NCBI RefSeq assembly: GCF_000346465.2
Contig: NC_034012.1
Coordinates: forward strand, 19,472,508-19,536,507
DNA length: 64,000 nt
Direction: 5' to 3'
DNA from: Prunus persica
Lineage: Eukaryota; Streptophyta; Magnoliopsida; Rosales; Rosaceae
Shown here one piece after another: positions 1 to 10,649 of this stretch. Positions within the stretch are counted from its first letter, which is position 1; each line of letters opens with the position of its first letter. The position numbers and the translations under genes were made by a program. A model generated the notes under the pieces. That model saw only the letters and a program-made list of their open reading frames with translations. It was not told the origin of the DNA and did not search any database.

Positions 1-560
1 ATGACATAAGTGCTTCTACAAAGAACCAGTTTGTCGTTTGGATGTCACATTTAAAAGTGCTTTCCCAAAATATTATAATAAACATAGGAAATAAAAATGA
101 ACAGGATTCCAAAATAAAAACACGGCTTAAAAAAGTTGTGAAATGTAGAGATAGTGATGGATTAATAGAAGCTTAAAGGTTTCCATGGGTGTTTTGGCGT
201 CTATTGGCCTTTTCGCAGGTAGTGTTTTGGTTTTAATAGGAGATAAAAAGAGAGAAAAAAAAGAAAAAGGAAAGAAAGGGTATCTTGGCATTTAAAAAAA
301 TTAAATATGGGTATTTTCGGCATTTTAAAAGTTTCATTAAAGAGAGCCAAGTGCTTCCCTTGTTTTTGTCCTGCAGCGCTTTTAAGAAGAAGCACCTCTC
401 AAGTGCTTCTTCCAAAACCACTCCAAGTGCTTTTGGATCTCACCCAAAGTGCTTTTGCAATTTTTGCCAAACACCATTTTTAAAAGACAGAAGTGCTTTT
501 ACTCATTTAGAAGCGCTTTTCGCTGCTCCAAAAGCACTCCCAAACGAGCCCTTAGTATGC
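1..560. repeat. Gene-free stretch with a MITE-like right end
   Basis: No gene is visible. From about 350 to 548 the motif AAGTGCTTTT or its variants recurs at least six times in both orientations. The stretch ends with AAAGCACTCCCAAACGAGCCC followed by TTA (to about 554). Terminal CCAAACGAGCCC plus a TTA/TAA target is what the Harbinger-type MITE at 54505-55802 also shows, so this is probably the right end of a related element with clustered subterminal motifs. No matching left end was found. Confidence 0.4.
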
Positions 561-581
561 TCGTACATTTAATAAGTTGGC

Positions 582-599
582 AAGTTTATGAGGGTATGG
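582..599. repeat. LINE target-site duplication, left copy
   Basis: AAGTTTATGAGGGTATGG is repeated at 7246-7263 with one mismatch (A to C at the tenth base), directly after a poly(A) tract. The two copies bracket the LINE fragment, as target-primed reverse transcription would leave them. Confidence 0.85.
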
Positions 600-1085
600 T
601 CTGGAGGAAGCTTTCTATCAGCTGGAATAGTTCGTGGGTCATCTTGGGGTTGTAAGGGTATTCTGCAGGGCCGCAGTGTTCTAGTTGTGGGTTTAAGATG
701 AAGGGTGGGCAATGGTGACAACATTCGAGTGAAAGAGGATCCATGGTTACCAGTCCCGTATACTTTCAGAACCATCTCACATCATGCTGACATGCCAATA
801 TATGTGAGGGATTTGATTGACCCAGTTATGAAACAATAGAGAGGCACTGAGGTGGAACGTTTATTTATGGAGTCGGAAGCCAAGCTGATAAATGGACTGG
901 CGACTAGCCGATGGGGTTGCCCAGACAAGTTCATATGACATTTTACGAAGCATGGCAGTTTTACTGTTAAGTCAGCTTATGATGTAGCCCAATATTGACA
1001 AAGAAATGGGGAGTTGGGGAGACAAGGGCAGGGGGAACCTAGTGTTAGGAATAACCAAAGACAGCTTTGGACAAGTATTTGGAAG
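600..1085 (+). pseudogene. LINE ORF2 fragment, post-RT region
   Basis: Reading on the plus strand gives a degraded plant LINE sequence just upstream of the zf-RVT domain. A glycine-tryptophan rich stretch is followed by a GNGDNIRVKEDPWLP-type motif near 705-760 and a SFTVKSAYDVA motif near 958-995. Internal stops occur near 830, 938 and 997. The piece breaks off at the GGAAG (1081-1085) where an LTR retrotransposon inserted, and continues at 6229. No endonuclease or catalytic RT residues are left, so it cannot code for an active enzyme. Confidence 0.75.
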
Positions 1086-2600
1086 TGTGGGGGTCTTCTT
1101 ATTCCAACAGCCTGACGAATAGGCTTGGGCTGTCGAAAAGAGAAATAGGTGAAATTACCCCCCTGTGCCTGAGTTCAAGAATCAGGCCCCAAGAATGCTT
1201 CGAAAGGGTAGTGAAGCCTTAGGAAGCATCCTGCTTACCTTCACCAACAAAAACAACAACTGCTTACAGATAGATTCTTAGTGCTAACAGGTAGAATCTT
1301 AGCTTGGCATGAGAGGCTTGTGGCATGGGAGAAAAGTTGTCATGAGTTTAGCACTAAAGAGAAAATTAAGTGTTCCTAGGGGGAAAGATGGGGTATTAAG
1401 GTTGGAGAGAAGGGGTTTTGCAGAAAGCTTTGGTTGACAATGAGGGAAAAAGAGAAAAGGGTGGCTCAAGTGCTTTTTCCGGTAGCTTGACAGAGACTCT
1501 GTCAAGTGTTAAAACAGCTTGCCAAGAGGGAAAACTAAGGGAAAAGGATGGGCTGAGCGCGAAATTACTAGGTTTTGGGAGTAAGAGAGGAAGCTTGCTC
1601 TCTGGTTGTGGATGATGTTTGTTGGGTAGAAGAAGCTCCCTTTTATAGGCACTTAGAACCCTAATTCTATCAATCCTCCATTCCCACTTTTCCTTTGCTT
1701 CTTTCCATTCACTCATTTTTGGTGAAATTTCTTTAACCAGAGCGGATGGGTTACAGGCTCTTTGGGGATGAGGCGCCACCTGCTTTCTCCCTTGGTTTTC
1801 AAAATAGAACTTACAGAGGAAAAGAGAATGGGTAGAGTCGTTTTGCCTAATGGGTATTCCTCATACATATACGAATTCCCTTTGGTTTTTATGATGGCTT
1901 GCTTTGGGTTTGTCTTTGGCCATGAACTGGAGTCTCCTATCAGTCTGAGCGTACAAAAATCTCTTGGTTTTTTTTATCTTGGTTTCATTTCAAACCATGT
2001 GCTGGAGATTTTTTGGATATTTTCTAAGCCACTTGGGCTATTTGGGCCTTCCTAAGGTGATGAGTTAGCCCATTAAGAGAATGAGCTAATTTTCTAAAGT
2101 TATGGGCTATCTTATTAAGGTGATGGGCCAATTTTCTAGAGTATTAGGCCAATTCTTCTCTCTTTTATGCTTACCCACATATTTGGGCTCATCAATGGGC
2201 CTCATGAAAACTCGTTACCATCCATACCACAACCCACTCAAGCAAGCCCCGAGCATTTGCGTGGCTTGGGCCCACTTAAGCTTGTAGCGTGGCTATGTGT
2301 GAAATAATGATTTCTTGCTTGGCATGTGGATTGGCGTGCTTGAATTTTATGGCCTTTGAAAATAGACATAATGCTTGACAGAATAATTAGCATGGGCTTG
2401 TAGAGCCAATGCCTTTTATAGGCTCATTTTAATTCTTAGCATGATAAAATGCATATTTATTTGGCATGACACGTGGTCGTGGCTCGTGAAAGCATGAATG
2501 ATGAACTTTCACATGCTCCAAATCGGGTCTTTTCTTAATAAGGTATTGCGTTGGGCCGGGAATTTATTTGGGTCCAACTCTGGATTTTTGGGCCTCAACA
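1086..2600 (+). repeat. Left LTR of the nested LARD-like element
   Basis: It runs from TGTGGGGG to GGGCCTCAACA. From about 1458 it matches 4996-6228 closely. Indels separate the copies: a stretch of about 38 bp is missing here after 1767, and one of about 56 bp near 2185. A TATA-like CTTTTATAGGC lies near 1640. Confidence 0.75.
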
Positions 2601-4995
2601 TTAGCCCCCTTAATTATTAGGGCCATGAACAGGTGCTGGAATGGGTCAAATATTTAAACTTGATCCACAAATCAAATTCATAAGCTCCAACAATTATTTG
2701 TGGTTTCCCAGATTCCAACTTCCTCCTCCTTTTTCATCTTTACGCGCACTAGAGTAACCCTTTCCCATCACCTTCATCTTCTTTTTCCTTTTCTTCCTCC
2801 AACGAACTCAGAGCGAGAGAGAGTGAGATCGAGAAGAGCCTCCTGTCTTTAGCCGTAAGAAGGGAGCTCGTGCCGAACCCGACTCCGTCATCCTCCGCAT
2901 GAAGAAACCCACTTGCTGTTGCGAACGAGATTGTTTCTATGCAAACTTTTCTAGCAAAATTCCCAATTCCTTCTTTCTTGGTGCATCTGAGGCTATCATT
3001 TGAGGGGAATAACAAGGTATGCCCCTTTTCTCTTGCAATTTCTTGAATTTATTGAGGGGTTTGTTGGGCTTTCCATACCCACGAGTTTTGCTCTTTGTTT
3101 TGGCAGCCAAGCACCCACTACCCATCCATCTTTTGTTGGAGTAATCGTTAGCAAGGAAGGGTTTTCGTCAGTTTTTGGGTTTCCCCTTTTTGATTTCTTT
3201 CTTTTTGACAAGCTGCTGGAAGAGTGTGAACTTTGTGAGAAGAAATTGTTGGTATGGATTGCATCCTTTTCTTTTCTCTATTTTTCTTCCTCCTTTTCAT
3301 CATGTGTTGACTCTTTTTGAGCTGGTGAAAAGGCTGAACTTTGCATGATGCGCTTTTTCTATGTAGATGCATACGTCTCTGGCACAGGCAGGGGAAGGTG
3401 CCGAAAGCTTATGTCGCATTCCTTGCTGCTGGAAGCTTTGAGCGCACCGGCTTCGTATCTTGGACATTTAGACTTCTATCTTTGTCTTTTGGTAAGTAAT
3501 TTTGCTCATCTGCTGGAATTGTGAGTCCTTCTTTTGACTTTGTAGGAATAAACATAGACTGGTGTTTGGCCTAGGTTCATTCTTCATGTGAACACGTGCT
3601 TGATTGCTTTTGGGCTTTCTCCCATGTCGCGAGAAATAGAGTTGTTAAGAAATTGACAGAATGTATGTTTTGCAATGCTTGAATTTTTTGGATTGTTGGG
3701 ATAGACTTTGCTTGCCATGGGAATTGCTTGTCGATCATGGAATGAGAATTTTTGCTTGCCATGGGTAAATTGCATGCTGCTTGGATATTTGCTTAAGCGT
3801 TTCCTTTGGCGTGAGCTTGACTTGCCATGCTTGCCGTATATTTTGCGTGTGCTACGTTCTTGGCTGCCCTTTTGATTGTTGTTGAATTATATGCATCACG
3901 AGCGTATGCTTGTAACTGCATGATTAAAACATAGGATTAGAGGCTGTTGAAAGCTTGAGGAAAGCACCATTGGTTTCTTTTTATGAACTTAGAGCTATTA
4001 CATGGATAACTATTTATTTTTTGGCTTTATAAGGGTAGATATAAACATGTGTATGATGGGTCTGCAAGAATGCCGTGTAACTCATAGGGATTTTTTTTTG
4101 TTTTTGTGAAAAAGGTTACTAGGAGGTAAGTAGTGTTCAGTTTGTAACACTTGCTTTGTGAAAAAAGGTATGCTGGAATGATTGATTGAGAGTGGAATGG
4201 GAGCTTTGCTTGTCATGAGCTCGAGTAATAGATTGCATGATGCTTCGAAAATATTTTTGTTTATGCATTCCGCTTGGCATGAGATAGCTTCCTTGGCTTG
4301 GCTTGGCTTGTGAAATTCATATTGCTTGCATGCTTGTGTGGAGATTTCTTGGCTTTAACACAGAGATGCTTTGCCATTTTACATCATATTCTTTGTTGGC
4401 AATTCTTGTAGGGATTCACGTAATAAGTCACAATGACTTCTGTGATCAGTGATGGCCTATTTCCCCTTGCACGATGGGTTGAAAAATGGACGACTACCTT
4501 CATAGCTTAGAAACACTTTCCAAGACTCGATCATAGGCACTAGGTAAGCTTTGGAGGCTACTCTTATATCTAGGTGCTGTATAGAAGAAATGCATGTTTC
4601 CGACGGCAACTTGATTTTTGTTTTCAATACCTTTGCAGCATCCCTAAGGGCTGGCTAGAGTGGTTTGATTGCGAGTTGACAGACCCAACTACCCAAGATG
4701 TTTTGCGAATGATTGAAGGTTGCAAAGGAAACATCATTTTTTTACCTTAAGTAGCGTGCTGAAAGGGCTTGAGCATGTGTCTTATTAGGACCTTGCGTGG
4801 ACTTCCCACTGGATACTTAAAAGAAGTTGTAGCACACACTTTTTTTATAGTACGAGCTGCTTGTAGCATAAAGATGCATCCCAAGTCCCCTTTAAACAAG
4901 AGTTGTTGTTAATGCGTTGAGCCTTAAGGAACATGAATTGGAGAGCCAGTGCCATAAGCTACGAGACCTTCTCCTTGACAAATGAGCTATTGGTA
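2601..4995 (+). other. Internal region of the LARD-like element, gene-like but uncoded
   Basis: No retroviral-type domain is visible. At 2700-2900 there is a pyrimidine-rich stretch, then purine-rich GAGAGAGAG. At 2995-3020 AACAAGGTATGCC looks like an exon/intron border. Near 4432 an ATG opens about 24 codons (MTSVISDGLFPLARWVEKW) before a stop, and 4636-4735 reads IPKGWLEWFDCELTDP after a CAG acceptor-like site. These pieces look like remnants of a captured or very old spliced gene. I do not recognise it. Confidence 0.45.
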
Positions 4996-6228
4996 AGGGT
5001 GGCTCGAGTGCTTTTTCCGGCAGCTTGACAGAGACTTTGTCAAGTGTTAGAACAACTTGCCAAGAGGGAAAACTAAGGGAAAAGGATGGGCTGAGCGCGA
5101 AATTGCTGGGTTTTGGGAGTAAGGCTATCTGGTTGTGGATGATGTTTGTTGGGTAGAAGAAGCTCCTTTTTATAGGCACTTAGAACCCTAATTCTATCAA
5201 TCCACCATTCCAACTTTTCCTTTGCTTCTTTCCATTCACTCCTTTTTGGTGAAATTTCTTTAACCAGAGCGGATGTGTTACTGGCTCTTTGGGGTTCCAA
5301 GGTTTTTGTAAGGCTGGACCTTCCCATGGGGATGACGCGCCACCTGCTTTCTCCCTTGGTTTTCAAAATAGAGCTTACAGAGGAAAAGAGAATGGGTAGA
5401 GTCGTTTTGCCTAATGGGTATTCCTCCTACACGTACGAGTTCCCTTTGGTTTTTCTGATGGCTTGCGTTGTGTTTGTCTTTGGTCATGTACTGGTGTCTC
5501 CCAGCAGCCTGAGCGTACAAACATTTCCTGGTTTTTTTATCTTGGTTTCATTTCAAACCATGTGCTAGAGATTTTTTGGATATTTTCTAAGCCACTTGGG
5601 CTATTTGGGCCTTCCTAAGGTGATGAGTTAGCCCATTAAGAGAATGGGCTAATTTCCTAAAGTTATGGGCTATCTTATTAAGGTGATGGGCCAATTTTCT
5701 AGAGTATTGGGCCAATTCTTCTCTCTTTTATGCTTACCCATATATTTGCACTCAAGAAATGGGCTTGAGTTTTGGGGCTCCTAAGCAGCCCAAAACTTCC
5801 ATTTCTCGGCTCATCAGTGGGCCTCATGAAAACTCGTTACCATCCATACCACAACCCACTCGAGCAAGCCTAGGGAATTTGCGTGGCTTGGGCCTACTTA
5901 AACCTGTAGCGTGGCTATGTGTGAAATAATGATTTCTTGCTTGGCATGACATGTGGATTGGCGTGCTTGAATTTTATCGCCTTTGAAAATAGACATAATG
6001 TTTGACGGAATAATTAGCATGGGCTTGTAGAGCCAATGCCTTTTATAGGCTCATTTTAATTCTTAACGTGATAAAATGCATATTTTTTTTGGCATGGCAC
6101 GTGGTCGTGGCTTGTGAAAGCGTGAATGATGAACTTTCGCGTGCTCCAAATCGGGTCTTTTCTTAATAAGGTATTGTGTTGGGCCGGAAATTTATTTGGG
6201 CTCAACTTTGGATTTTTGGGCCTCAACA
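4996..6228 (+). repeat. Right LTR of the LARD-like element, 5' part missing
   Basis: Starts at about GGTGGCTCGAGTGC and ends GGGCCTCAACA at the GGAAG duplication. It is collinear with 1458-2600. The part matching 1086-1457 is absent. Confidence 0.75.
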
Positions 6229-7218
6229 GGAAGTTACAGGTTCCGCCAAAAATTAGAAGCTTCATAGCTTGTTTGAATGCTCTGACGGTGTGCCAAAATC
6301 TTAAACGAAGACGTGTTGATCTTGAGGATGTTTGTGCCCTCTGTGGTTGTGAGGGGAATCTCAAGTACATCTTTTTTTCCATTGCGAATTCGCAAGGGTA
6401 TTCTGGTTCACTAGCCCTTTGCAGTTAGATACAAGGTTGCTCGAAGGAGGGGATTTTCTATCATGCTGGCAGCTCCTTCAAAAATATGGGAAGGAGGACA
6501 ATCATCAGGATATTTTGCAATGGTTGGCGACTGGGTTATGGAGGTTAGGGAAGAATCGAAATGCTGCAATTTTCGAGGGGCATCATATATACACCCACAA
6601 GATATTGCTCTCAGATGTCAAAAGCAAATTGTAGAGTTTGTGGTAGCAGGACAGGCAAGTATACCGCTTATACATGATCAACCGAGACCTCCAGAGTGGG
6701 ATCGTAGTGACTTCCAGATATGGCAGAAACCGGCTGATGGTTGGATGAAATTTAATTGCGATGGTGCTTGGACGCAAGCGCACATGAAGGGTGGAGCAAG
6801 ATGGGTGGCTCGAGACAGTAATGGCTGGATGGAGATGGCAGGGGGTGTGTGGGTTTTCGTGCCAGTCGGCTTTGGCTGTGGAAGTGGAAGCAGTGCCAGA
6901 GGCGGTGACGGGGTTTGGAGGCGTGGGTTACTAGGATGATGGTGGAGACTAACTGTAAACAGCTTGTTGCGTTGTTACATGGTAACATGAAGACGGATAC
7001 TGCTATTGACGACATTATTCATGATATATATTAAGTTACTGGCTTCTCATGTGGGTCAGGTATCTTTTACTTTTGTGAATCGTAGGTGCAATGCGGCGAC
7101 TCATCTGGTAGCAGCGCATGTATCTCGTGTGGGTGAAAAGTTTAAATGGGATCAACTTTGGCCTAAGTGGTTGTTTGACACTCTTGCTGATGATGTAAAC
7201 ATTACAATTCAGCTTTAA
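6229..7218 (+). pseudogene. LINE ORF2 C-terminus: zf-RVT and RNase H-like domain
   Basis: This is the second part of the split LINE. Near 6232-6360 the plus strand reads KLQVPPKIRSFIACLNAL, then a zinc-knuckle motif CALCGCE, the pattern of the plant LINE zf-RVT domain. From about 6700 it reads WQKPADGWMKFNCDGAW and GGARWVARDSNGW, which fits an RNase H-like (RVT_3) domain with the first acidic residue (D of CDGAW). The end, at 7000-7218, reads VGQVSFTFVNRRCNAATH before a TAA. The reading frame changes several times, so the copy is inactive. Confidence 0.75.
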
Positions 7219-7245
7219 TAAATTCCTTCCGTTTGACCAAAAAAA

Positions 7246-7263
7246 AAGTTTATGCGGGTATGG
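7246..7263. repeat. LINE target-site duplication, right copy
   Basis: AAGTTTATGCGGGTATGG follows the poly(A) tail and matches 582-599 with one mismatch. Confidence 0.85.
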
Positions 7264-8971
7264 CGACTTAAAGAGGATAAGAAGAGTGCTTATTCAAATG
7301 CCATCCATCTGTTTAAAAAAAAAACATAGGTGATAAGACGTCTTAATAGACACGACAAACGCATGTGGATTTCAAGTCATGGCTAATAGCAAACGTAGCC
7401 CCACCAAAAAATAAGAGAAAAAAAAGAATGCACAGCCAGTGAAAAAATAAAAAATAAAAAAAATAGAAGAAATTATTTATGTTCCTCTTTATTAGGTGTA
7501 TTATTATTTGTTGTTATCAATGAAATTACATCATACTATTGAATTTTTTTATCTACTTAATACGTTTATATGTAAATTAAATTTAGCTCAATCAAATTTG
7601 AAATCCTGGATCAATCCTGGCCACCATCTCCTCTTACAATAAAATTTGTTGTTTTGTCAAGTTTGGATTTGAAGTGATGGCTATTAATGCAAGAAGCAGG
7701 AAACTGCATCGTTTACTTGGACTTTCCAAGTTAACATGTTTAATTTACGACTTTGATTTTTATTAGTTGATTGTGATTAAAGGATCGGGATTGTAAAGCT
7801 TAACTCATTTTATAAAAAATGGAAAAAATACATAAATCATAATTCTGCAAATTAAACCCTGTTTGGCATCCTACTCAGAAAAGTAAATTCAAAAATTATG
7901 ATTTTTTTTTTTTTAAAACATGAGTTTTCAAATAGTGATGATTTTAAGATCTAAAAACTTGTTTGATATTGAACTCCAAACTATTTTTAAGATTTAAAAA
8001 AATTAAAAATTAAAATCAGAAAATTAGAAGCCAAATTGAAATTAACAACAGAAAAGGAGAGAGAGAGAGAGAGATACGGAGAGGGAGAGACATGAGAGGG
8101 CAGAGAGAGAGAGAGATGATTTTCATAAGTCAAATTTGGCTGATGGGCCCATCTCGACTTATTTAGTTGCCCGGCTAGTGCCGTGGGCTTAGACTAGGAT
8201 TGATGATTTTCATAAATGAACGAGCCCACGCCAAATTAATTAATGAGAACCCAATTAAAAAAATAAATTAATGAGAAACTAATTTGGAAACCCCCCCCCC
8301 TCCCCCCTCAATTTGCACAAAAATATCAAAGGAGTTAATTGCTAAAATATCCCTGAACTAAGAAGAAATTATAGAGTGATACGATATCACCACGTTAGCT
8401 GGTGATCACTACGTTAGCTGGTGATACTCTTGCTCAAAATTCATCACATGTATAATTTTTTGACAACTGGATTCACCATTTATTTTTAGTCTTAAAAATA
8501 AAATGAAAGATATTTTTAAAATAACTTTATGAAAAAAAAAAAATCCCCAAAAACCACCTACTTCATTGACGAACCCACCCCCGCCCCCTCCCCAATCCCC
8601 ACCTACAGATGACAAAAATTTCCGTCGGGTCTCAAACCCTAACGAGAGGAGATTTTGAGGTGAAACGGGGTTGGGTACGGGAATCACAAATTTTTCAAAA
8701 TACTCGATCGGAGACGAGCCGGGGATGGTATTGTTACGTTAAACTATTAAGTGATGAAAGTGACATAAACTTCCATTCATGTTATCTAGATTAGGCATAA
8801 ATGCTTATCCATTTCCGAGTGGGAAGAGTTAAGCCCAGCCAATATATAAACGAAGTCCTTTAACTTTCAAATTACTTGAACTAAATTTAAAGCTCGTCTG
8901 GAAAATATTTATGTTATGTTGCTAAAATAAAAGATTTTGTAGTCCTATGTGGTCCTTTTTTATTACTTTAG
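7264..8971. other. AT-rich intergenic DNA, no gene seen
   Basis: I see no coding sequence or transposon ends. It holds a GA microsatellite (8051-8114), a C-rich run (about 8290-8308), a short duplication of CACGTTAGCTGGTGAT near 8390-8427, and a purine-rich block near 8630-8720. Confidence 0.5.
8051..8114. repeat. (GA)n microsatellite
   Basis: Interrupted GA dinucleotide runs. Confidence 0.8.
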
Positions 8972-9640
8972 GCCATGTTTGCTAGGCTGGACTGGACTGA
9001 TTAGGATTGGGCTTGGAGTATTTGATTGGTTTGGCTTGGATTGAAATGGACTTTAATAAGTTGTTTGGTACATTAAGTTGGGCTAGACTGCACTGGACTA
9101 AAGTCCAGTCCGTTGTTTGGTACAAGTATGGGATGGACTGCATTGGACTTCAAACAAAATTTATTAAAATTATTTAATATAAAAAATAATTAAATTTAAT
9201 TATAAAAAAAAATGCAAGCAAAATTAAAAATAAGAAATCACACGAAGATACCATAAAAATAGTCCAAAAATTCACAAAATTAGTAATAACACGAAAATTG
9301 TTTTGAGTACATTCAAATGATCAACAAATACTTATGTATGTTGCTCTATACACATCTCAGTAGCCAAATTATCCCTCCATACAGACCATTGGTCAGATGC
9401 GGCAATGGTATCAATAGTGCCATGATCTACATTATTCTCAATGCGGGGATCATAATAAAATTCTTGCTCCCTTGGATCTATATGACAATTACTAACATCA
9501 TGGATGCACACAAACGTTGTTTCTCTAACTCTACTGCAACTAGAGTTGTCACAATCTTCCTCTTTCTCTTTCGATCCATGTCTACCCTGCCATTAACAAT
9601 ATTGGCAAGAACAAAATCATAATCTGTGATGTAATAATTC
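8972..9640 (-). mobile_element. Degraded Harbinger-type element
   Basis: The left end, GGCCATGTTTG followed by CTGGACTGGACTGA, matches the reverse complement of the right end of the Harbinger-type element at 49392-50386. The interior is AT-rich, like that relative. On the minus strand, 9331-9540 holds the tail of a transposase-like reading frame. No right end was found, so 9640 is only a limit. Confidence 0.45.
9331..9540 (-). pseudogene. C-terminal remnant of a HARBI1-like transposase
   Basis: On the minus strand one frame reads IDPREQEFYYDPRIE, then SDQWSVWRDNLATEM, and ends in TAA after about 60 codons. An acidic stretch followed by W-x-x-W-R-D-x-L/I-A-x-x-M close to the stop is how plant PIF/Harbinger nucleases commonly end. 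That is family knowledge recalled, not a search result. Nothing of the DDE catalytic core is seen. It lies in an element with a Harbinger-like end, which supports the call. Confidence 0.4.
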
Positions 9641-10649
9641 TTGAAACTCATAAATCCAAAGCTGAGCAGAATGCCAAAATATATTTATATGTGTATGTAT
9701 GTCATGAGAGACCAATAATATTATTGCGTAGGATGATGAATATAGTTTTATATATTGAAGTAAAATCAAAGGAGAAATTACATGATGACATACCAATTTC
9801 AGATCCAGCTGCCAACCAAACCAACATAGAATATCAAAGAAGGAGCCAAACAAAGACCAGGGAATTTAGTTGCAGCTGATGATCTCTCAACAGAACCGAA
9901 AATCAAGTTACCTTAGCTTCAGCTTTATATTTTGTGTGCAATTTTGCACTTACAATAACCGACATCTTTAACTCAGCTCTGTATCATGAAAACTGTGATG
10001 ACCAGGGGAACAAAACAACCATCTAATGTCAGTTTTTGGCAACTATAGAACACTGCCACCACAGACAGAAACTCAAACAAGTAGAAGCAGCTCAGAATTA
10101 AATTTATACATGCAAAAGATTCAAAGAAGAAAAGAATGAGAGCAAAGATATAGTTTTCAAACAAAGGCTAGCTTAAATAGATATATAGGAGGAAACAGAG
10201 GCTTTGATAAAGTTGTACAGGTACCAAAAAAAAAAAAAGGTGACTATTGTCTTTATTATTCCAAGGACCTTGCAACAGCAAAATTGGTGAAATTAGATAC
10301 TGATTAGTCAGTTCTTGACCTAGAGTGTGGCCATTCCAGCCTCATTCATACAATTGTTGTTGAAGAAGAAGAAGAAGAAGAACATAGTTAAATTTTTTTT
10401 GTATTAAATACATATATTATTTGCATGGAATCCCACAAAAATTACCTATCAATACAAATAAGACAGGTTCCTTGCAAACCAAAAATACATTTATAATTTC
10501 ACATTAAAAAAATACATTCATAATGGACCGCGAAGGTCCTAGGCCAAATTTGTACTTGCCAACATTGTTGTTTTGCTGTTGAGTTGAATGAAATATATAG
10601 CTTGCTCTTAAAAAAATAAAAATAAAATCAATAACCATAATTATCCAAA
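9641..10649. other. Downstream flank of the dioxygenase gene
   Basis: AT-rich DNA with no coding sequence recognised. A GAA trinucleotide run lies near 10362-10381. The part next to 10649 probably includes the 3' UTR of the minus-strand dioxygenase. Confidence 0.4.

Larger units (their letters stand above)
1086..6228 (+). mobile_element. Non-autonomous LTR retrotransposon (LARD-like) inside the LINE
   Basis: The element begins TGTGGGGG and ends CCTCAACA, with GGAAG on both sides (1081-1085 and 6229-6233) as a 5-bp target duplication. Two long direct repeats (1458-2600 and about 4996-6228) are its LTRs. The 2.4 kb between them has no recognisable gag or pol, so it must have depended on another element. 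The right LTR lacks the first ~370 bp seen in the left one, and no polypurine tract precedes it, so a deletion probably removed the internal/LTR junction. Orientation is taken from LTR order and is not proved. Confidence 0.8.
600..7245 (+). mobile_element. 5'-truncated L1-type LINE, split by an LTR element
   Basis: Only the 3' end of ORF2 is present, in two pieces (600-1085 and 6229-7245). The first piece reads through the region after reverse transcriptase (motifs DNIRVKEDPWLP and SFTVKSAYDVA). The second reads through the zf-RVT zinc knuckle (CALCGCE) and a C-terminal RNase H-like domain. It ends with AATAAA-like sequence and a nine-base A run, then an 18-bp target duplication. Several stops show it is dead. 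The gap is filled by the LTR element at 1086-6228; without it and one copy of GGAAG the reading frame runs on. Confidence 0.85.

Noticed and set aside
1396..1779. 127-codon minus-strand open frame, with a partner at 5073-5366
   Set aside because: Both lie in the two LTRs of the LARD-like element and follow LTR homology; no known domain, and indels between copies shift the frame.
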